From Mycolicibacterium chlorophenolicum (GTDB lineage Bacteria > Actinomycetota > Actinomycetes > Mycobacteriales > Mycobacteriaceae): a DNA stretch of 64,000 bases. Location: positions 24,070-88,069 of the forward strand of contig NZ_JYNL01000014.1 of NCBI RefSeq assembly GCF_001044235.1. Reading direction: 5' to 3'. The notes under the pieces were generated by a model. It saw only the letters and a program-made list of their open reading frames with translations, searched no databases and was not told where the DNA came from. Below are positions 60,770 to 64,000 of this stretch, in pieces; position 1 is the stretch's first letter; each line of letters starts with the position of its first letter. The position numbers and the translations under genes were made by a program.

Positions 60770-61831
60770 TCATCCGCGCGGCGCCGCCGTCGTTCCGCGC
60801 ACGATCAGCGTCGGCTCCAGCACGACGTCCGACGTCCGCGGGGCACCGTCGACGAGCATCTGCACGGCGAGTTCGACGGTGTTGCGGGCGATCTGGGGTG
60901 CGTCCTGGTGGATCGTGGTCAGGTCGATGCGCGGGTTCTCCGACAGCCGGCTGTCGTCGTAACCGACCAGTGAAACCTGTTCGGGCACAGCGATACCTGC
61001 ACGGGTGAACACGTCGAGGATGCCGAGTGCGCAGCGGTCGTTGCCCGCCAGTACCGCCGTCGGCAGCGACGGTTCGGCCAGCATCGCGCGTGCGGCGGCC
61101 GCGCCCGCCTCCTCGTTGTGCGCCCCGGGAATCACCGTGATCTCGTCGGCCAGGCCGTGTGCGCGCATCGCGGACTTGTACGCCCGTGACCGGTCCGCCG
61201 AACCCGGGTCGGTGCCGCCGTCGACGTGGTGGATGCGGCGGTGACCGAGCCCCACCAGGTAGTCGACCGCCTGCCGGATCCCCTTGGCATCGTTGGTGCG
61301 CACCGTCGCCAGCGGGGTGTCCGCGTCCAGCCCCGGCAGTCGCCGACAGGCCACCACCACCGGTGCCCGCGTCGCCAGCTCGCGGAAGAAGGCCGGTTCC
61401 TCGTTGGGGCCGAGCAGGATGAGCGCCCCGCAGCGGTGGCTGAGCAGCGAGTCCACCACCGCGCCCTCCGTGCGGTCCGGCAGGTTCGCCGACAGCAGCA
61501 CCTCATAGCCCAGATGTTCTGCGGCAGGGTAGATCTCGGTCACCAGCTCGGCCTGGAAGAGCTGGCGAACGTCGGTCATCACGCCCAGGGTGCGGCTGCG
61601 CCCCTGGGCCAGCAGACGTGCCGCAGAGTCCGGCCGGTAGCCGATCTCCCGGGCGATCGCGAGCACCCGCTGCCGCGTCTCCTCGCTGGCGCCGGGTTTG
61701 CCGTCGAGGATGAACGACACCAGCGTGCGCGACACCCCCGCGCGTTCGGCGACGTCAGCCATCGTCGGACGGCGTCGGCGGGGTGTGCTCACAGCGGGAT
61801 CCTCCACAGGAGTGACGGTTGACACGTTCAC
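60770..61831 (-). CDS. LacI-family regulator of the sugar/inositol operon
   Basis: The 353-residue protein has the LacI helix-turn-helix TMADVAERAGVSRTLVSFILDGKPGASEETRQRVLA (about 23-58, in parts) with hinge YRPDSAARLLAQGRS, and a sugar-binding domain. It is divergent from the iol-like operon, with an operator-type palindrome between. Start GTG 61831; a second GTG six bases downstream is possible. Confidence 0.88.
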   Translation of the reverse strand: MNVSTVTPVEDPAVSTPRRRRPTMADVAERAGVSRTLVSFILDGKPGASEETRQRVLAIAREIGYRPDSAARLLAQGRSRTLGVMTDVRQLFQAELVTEIYPAAEHLGYEVLLSANLPDRTEGAVVDSLLSHRCGALILLGPNEEPAFFRELATRAPVVVACRRLPGLDADTPLATVRTNDAKGIRQAVDYLVGLGHRRIHHVDGGTDPGSADRSRAYKSAMRAHGLADEITVIPGAHNEEAGAAAARAMLAEPSLPTAVLAGNDRCALGILDVFTRAGIAVPEQVSLVGYDDSRLSENPRIDLTTIHQDAPQIARNTVELAVQMLVDGAPRTSDVVLEPTLIVRGTTAAPRG

Positions 61832-61864
61832 GGGGCGCGGTTCATAGTAGACCTCACGCGCGTT

Positions 61865-61880
61865 ACTAACGCGCGTTAGT
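61865..61880. promoter_or_regulatory. LacI-type operator ACTAACGCGCGTTAGT
   Basis: Perfect 16-base palindrome with the CG centre usual for LacI-family sites, between the divergent LacI and sugar genes. ACGCGCGTTA also occurs at 61856-61865, so there is a second, overlapping half-site. Confidence 0.7.
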
Positions 61881-61934
61881 CGAAGGGCGAGGTGGCTCGG
61901 GCGTCTCCTCGTGGATCACCGAAAGGACTCCTGT

Positions 61935-62840
61935 ATGAGCACCATCCGCGTCGGCTCCGCCCCTGACTCGTGGGGGGTGTGGTTTCCCGACGATCCGCAG
62001 CAGACGCCGTATCATCGCTTCCTCGACGAGGTCGCCGAATCCGGTTATGAGTGGATCGAACTGGGTCCCTACGGATACCTGCCCACCGACCCGGAAAAGC
62101 TTCGTGCCGAACTCGGTTCGCGCGGCCTGAAGCTCTCCGCCGGCACCGTGTTCGAACATCTGCATCAGGATGATGCGTGGGATGCCGTGTGGACCCAGGT
62201 CGAGGACGTCGCCCGGCTGACCGCGGCGGTCGGCGGCACGCACGTCGTGGTGATCCCCGAGATGTGGCGTGACCCGTCCACCGGTGCGGTCCTCGAGGAC
62301 CGCGTCCTCACCCCCGACCAGTGGCGCAGGAAGACCGAGGGCATGAACGAGCTCGGCAAGGCGATGTTCGAGACCTACGGTGTGCGCGCGCAATACCACC
62401 CCCATGCCGACTCGCACGTCGACACCGAGGAGAACGTCTACCGGTTCCTCGACGGCACGGACGGCGAGTTCGTCAACCTGTGCCTGGACACCGGCCACAT
62501 CTCCTACTGCGGTGGGGACAACATCGCGATCATCCGAAGGGCACCTGAGCGCATCGGCTACCTGCACCTCAAGCAGGTCGACCCCGAGGTGCGGGCCAAG
62601 GTCGAAGCCGAGGACCTGCCGTTCGGTGAGGCCGTCAAGCTCGGCGCGATGACCGAGCCACCGCGCGGAATCCCCGACATGCCTTCACTTCTGGCCGAGG
62701 TCGAGGGTCTCGGCATCGACGTGTTCGCGATCGTCGAGCAGGACATGTACCCCTGCGAGGTCGACGCCCCGCTGCCCATCGCCCAGCGCACCCGGAGCTA
62801 CCTCGGGTCCTGCGGCGTCCCGTCCGTCACCTTCCGTTAG
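61935..62840 (+). CDS. IolE-like sugar phosphate isomerase/epimerase (TIM barrel)
   Basis: The 301-residue protein has the start RVGSAPDSWGVWFPDD, typical of inosose-dehydratase (IolE) relatives, and metal-binding segments VVVIPEMW, YHPHADSHVDT, LCLDTGHISYCGG and EQDMYPC. It probably dehydrates or epimerises an inosose or keto-sugar. ATG 61935 is preferred over one eight codons upstream. First gene of the operon. Confidence 0.8.
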   Translation: MSTIRVGSAPDSWGVWFPDDPQQTPYHRFLDEVAESGYEWIELGPYGYLPTDPEKLRAELGSRGLKLSAGTVFEHLHQDDAWDAVWTQVEDVARLTAAVGGTHVVVIPEMWRDPSTGAVLEDRVLTPDQWRRKTEGMNELGKAMFETYGVRAQYHPHADSHVDTEENVYRFLDGTDGEFVNLCLDTGHISYCGGDNIAIIRRAPERIGYLHLKQVDPEVRAKVEAEDLPFGEAVKLGAMTEPPRGIPDMPSLLAEVEGLGIDVFAIVEQDMYPCEVDAPLPIAQRTRSYLGSCGVPSVTFR

Positions 62841-62852
62841 GAGCCGAAAGCC

Positions 62853-63884
62853 ATGTCCGACCTGCGCATCGCCGTCCTCGGCGTCGGCCTGATGGGCGCC
62901 GATCACGTCGCCCGGATCACCTCCCGCATCTCCGGCGCCCGGGTCGCCGTCGTCAACGACTACGTGGCCGAGAAGGCCGAGCAGGTGGCGGTCGGCATCC
63001 CGGGGTGCCGCGCCATCGCCGATCCGCTCGACGCGATCGCCGACCCGGACGTCGACGCCGTCGTGCTCGCCACCCCGGGCCCGACGCACGAGAAGCAGCT
63101 GCTGGCCTGCCTCGAGCACCGCAAGCCGGTGCTGTGCGAGAAGCCGCTGACCACCGACGTCGACACCTCGCTCGAGGTGGTGCGCCGCGAGGCCGAGCTG
63201 GGCACCCGCCTGATCCAGGTCGGCTTCATGCGCCGCTTCGACGACGAGTACGCCGGCCTCAAGGCGCTTCTCGACGGCGGTGAGCTCGGCAGCCCGTTGG
63301 TGCTGCACTGCGTGCATCGCAACCCGGCCGTCCCCGACCACTTCGATTCGGTGATGACGGTGCGGGATTCGCTCGTGCACGAGGTGGACGTCACCCGCTT
63401 TCTGTTCGGGGAGGAGATCACCTCGATCCAGATCGTCACGCCGACAACGAATCCGGCTGCGCGGGAGGGCCTGTTCGATCCGCAGATCGCGATCATGCGC
63501 ACCGCGGGCGGCAAGCACGTCGACGTCGAATTGTTCGTCACCACCGGCGTCGCCTACGAGGTGCGCACCGAACTCGTCGCCGAAAAGGGCAGCGCGATGA
63601 TCGGTCTCGATGTCGGTCTGGTCCGCAAGAGTGCCCCCGGAACGTGGGGCGGCACCATCACCCCGAGCTTCAAGGAGCGCTTCGGGCGCGCCTACGACAC
63701 GGAGATACAGCGGTGGGTCGACGCAGTGCAGTCCGGTGGCACCACGGGGATCTACACAGATGGGCCGACCGCGTGGGACGGCTACGCCGCCACCGCCGTC
63801 TGCGAAGCGGGCGTGCAAGCCCTGCAGTCCGGACAACCCGTCGCGGTGGACATGGTCGACCGCGCCTCGATCCCAGGAGCCTGA
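62853..63884 (+). CDS. Gfo/Idh/MocA-family dehydrogenase, inositol 2-dehydrogenase-like
   Basis: The 343-residue protein has the Rossmann start IAVLGVGLMGADHVARI, the CEKPLTTD motif with its catalytic Lys (about residue 95), and VHEVDVTRFLFGEE with the HxxD-type catalytic pair. It matches IolG-like enzymes that oxidise myo-inositol or a related polyol with NAD. RBS AGGAG upstream. Confidence 0.85.
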   Translation: MSDLRIAVLGVGLMGADHVARITSRISGARVAVVNDYVAEKAEQVAVGIPGCRAIADPLDAIADPDVDAVVLATPGPTHEKQLLACLEHRKPVLCEKPLTTDVDTSLEVVRREAELGTRLIQVGFMRRFDDEYAGLKALLDGGELGSPLVLHCVHRNPAVPDHFDSVMTVRDSLVHEVDVTRFLFGEEITSIQIVTPTTNPAAREGLFDPQIAIMRTAGGKHVDVELFVTTGVAYEVRTELVAEKGSAMIGLDVGLVRKSAPGTWGGTITPSFKERFGRAYDTEIQRWVDAVQSGGTTGIYTDGPTAWDGYAATAVCEAGVQALQSGQPVAVDMVDRASIPGA

Positions 63885-63888
63885 CACC

Positions 63889-64000
63889 GTGAAGATCGCC
63901 CTCGATCCGACCCCGTTCCACCACGACTACTCGCTGCTCGAGTTCCCGGCGCTGGTCGCCGAATTGGGCTACGAGTACCTGCAGTTGACCCCGCACCGGG
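63889..64000 (+). CDS. Sugar phosphate isomerase/epimerase, N-terminal part (cut by window edge)
   Basis: The frame starts GTG five bases after the preceding stop behind AGGAGCC and reads MKIALDPTPFHHDYSLLEF, then PALVAELGYEYLQLTPHR. The alternating beta-strand and helix start is like xylose-isomerase-type TIM barrels. It belongs to the LacI-controlled operon. The rest lies outside the window. Confidence 0.7.
   Translation, partial: MKIALDPTPFHHDYSLLEFPALVAELGYEYLQLTPHR

Overview
The window is a 64 kb piece of a high-GC actinobacterial chromosome, almost certainly a rapidly growing mycobacterium (Mycolicibacterium type). Gene content and order from about 0.3 to 20.7 kb follow, from memory of the Mycobacterium tuberculosis map, the Rv0245-Rv0265c segment: flavin reductase, the Sdh1 succinate dehydrogenase operon, nirBD, a sirohydrochlorin-chelatase-like protein, a HemD-winged-helix protein, AAC(2')-I, the 5-oxoprolinase subunits and a FecB2-like lipoprotein. 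Several blocks present here are absent from that segment. No rRNA, tRNA, CRISPR array, insertion sequence or prophage was recognised, and no gene-free stretch exceeds 300 bases.

Layout. 0-10.6 kb: a truncated GAP-family membrane gene, a flavin reductase, an acyl-CoA dehydrogenase, a strange cysteine-triplet repeat protein, sdhB/sdhA/sdhC with an Rv0250c-like gene at the operon head, a PEP-mutase-family enzyme, a universal stress protein, and an ECF sigma factor surrounded by three Asp23-like proteins. 10.6-24.8 kb: nirBD, a 7Fe-type ferredoxin, tetrapyrrole-related genes, aac(2')-I, pxpBC and a run of transporters (EamA, YhhQ, FecB2-like, YeiH, LysE) plus a homocysteine methyltransferase. 24.8-33.1 kb: GNAT, GH3 beta-glucosidase, two YihY/BrkB proteins with holin-X and DUF3618 partners, and a cutinase.

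33.2-42.4 kb is a catabolic block: two TetR regulators, three short-chain dehydrogenases with the look of the mycofactocin-coupled subfamily, a double carboxymuconolactone-decarboxylase-domain protein, an aldehyde dehydrogenase, a P450 and a flavin monooxygenase. They fit oxidation of an unidentified alicyclic or terpenoid alcohol to an acid, and two sets of repeated operator-like sites tie the genes into two regulatory units.

42.4-53.9 kb encodes benzoate degradation through catechol. One strand carries benA, benB, one gene that fuses BenC, an FCD (GntR effector-type) domain and BenD, and a large LuxR-type ATPase regulator. The other strand carries a LysR regulator with catB, catA and catC. 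Together they convert benzoate to the 3-oxoadipate enol-lactone; the later steps are not in the window. A LysG/ArgP-like regulator follows.

53.9-58.9 kb holds cobalamin genes (cobF-cobQ-cobK-cobU facing bluB-cobM) with a 63-bp near-perfect palindrome between the two convergent groups. 59-64 kb has an MFS exporter and a divergent TetR gene sharing a palindromic operator, and a LacI-regulated inositol-type sugar operon that runs off the right edge.

The observations most worth following are the 12-residue/triplet-repeat protein with 15 cysteines beside sdh1, and the BenC-FCD-BenD triple fusion. Coordinates and start choices come from reading the sequence; family names come from recognising motifs by eye, and no database search was run.
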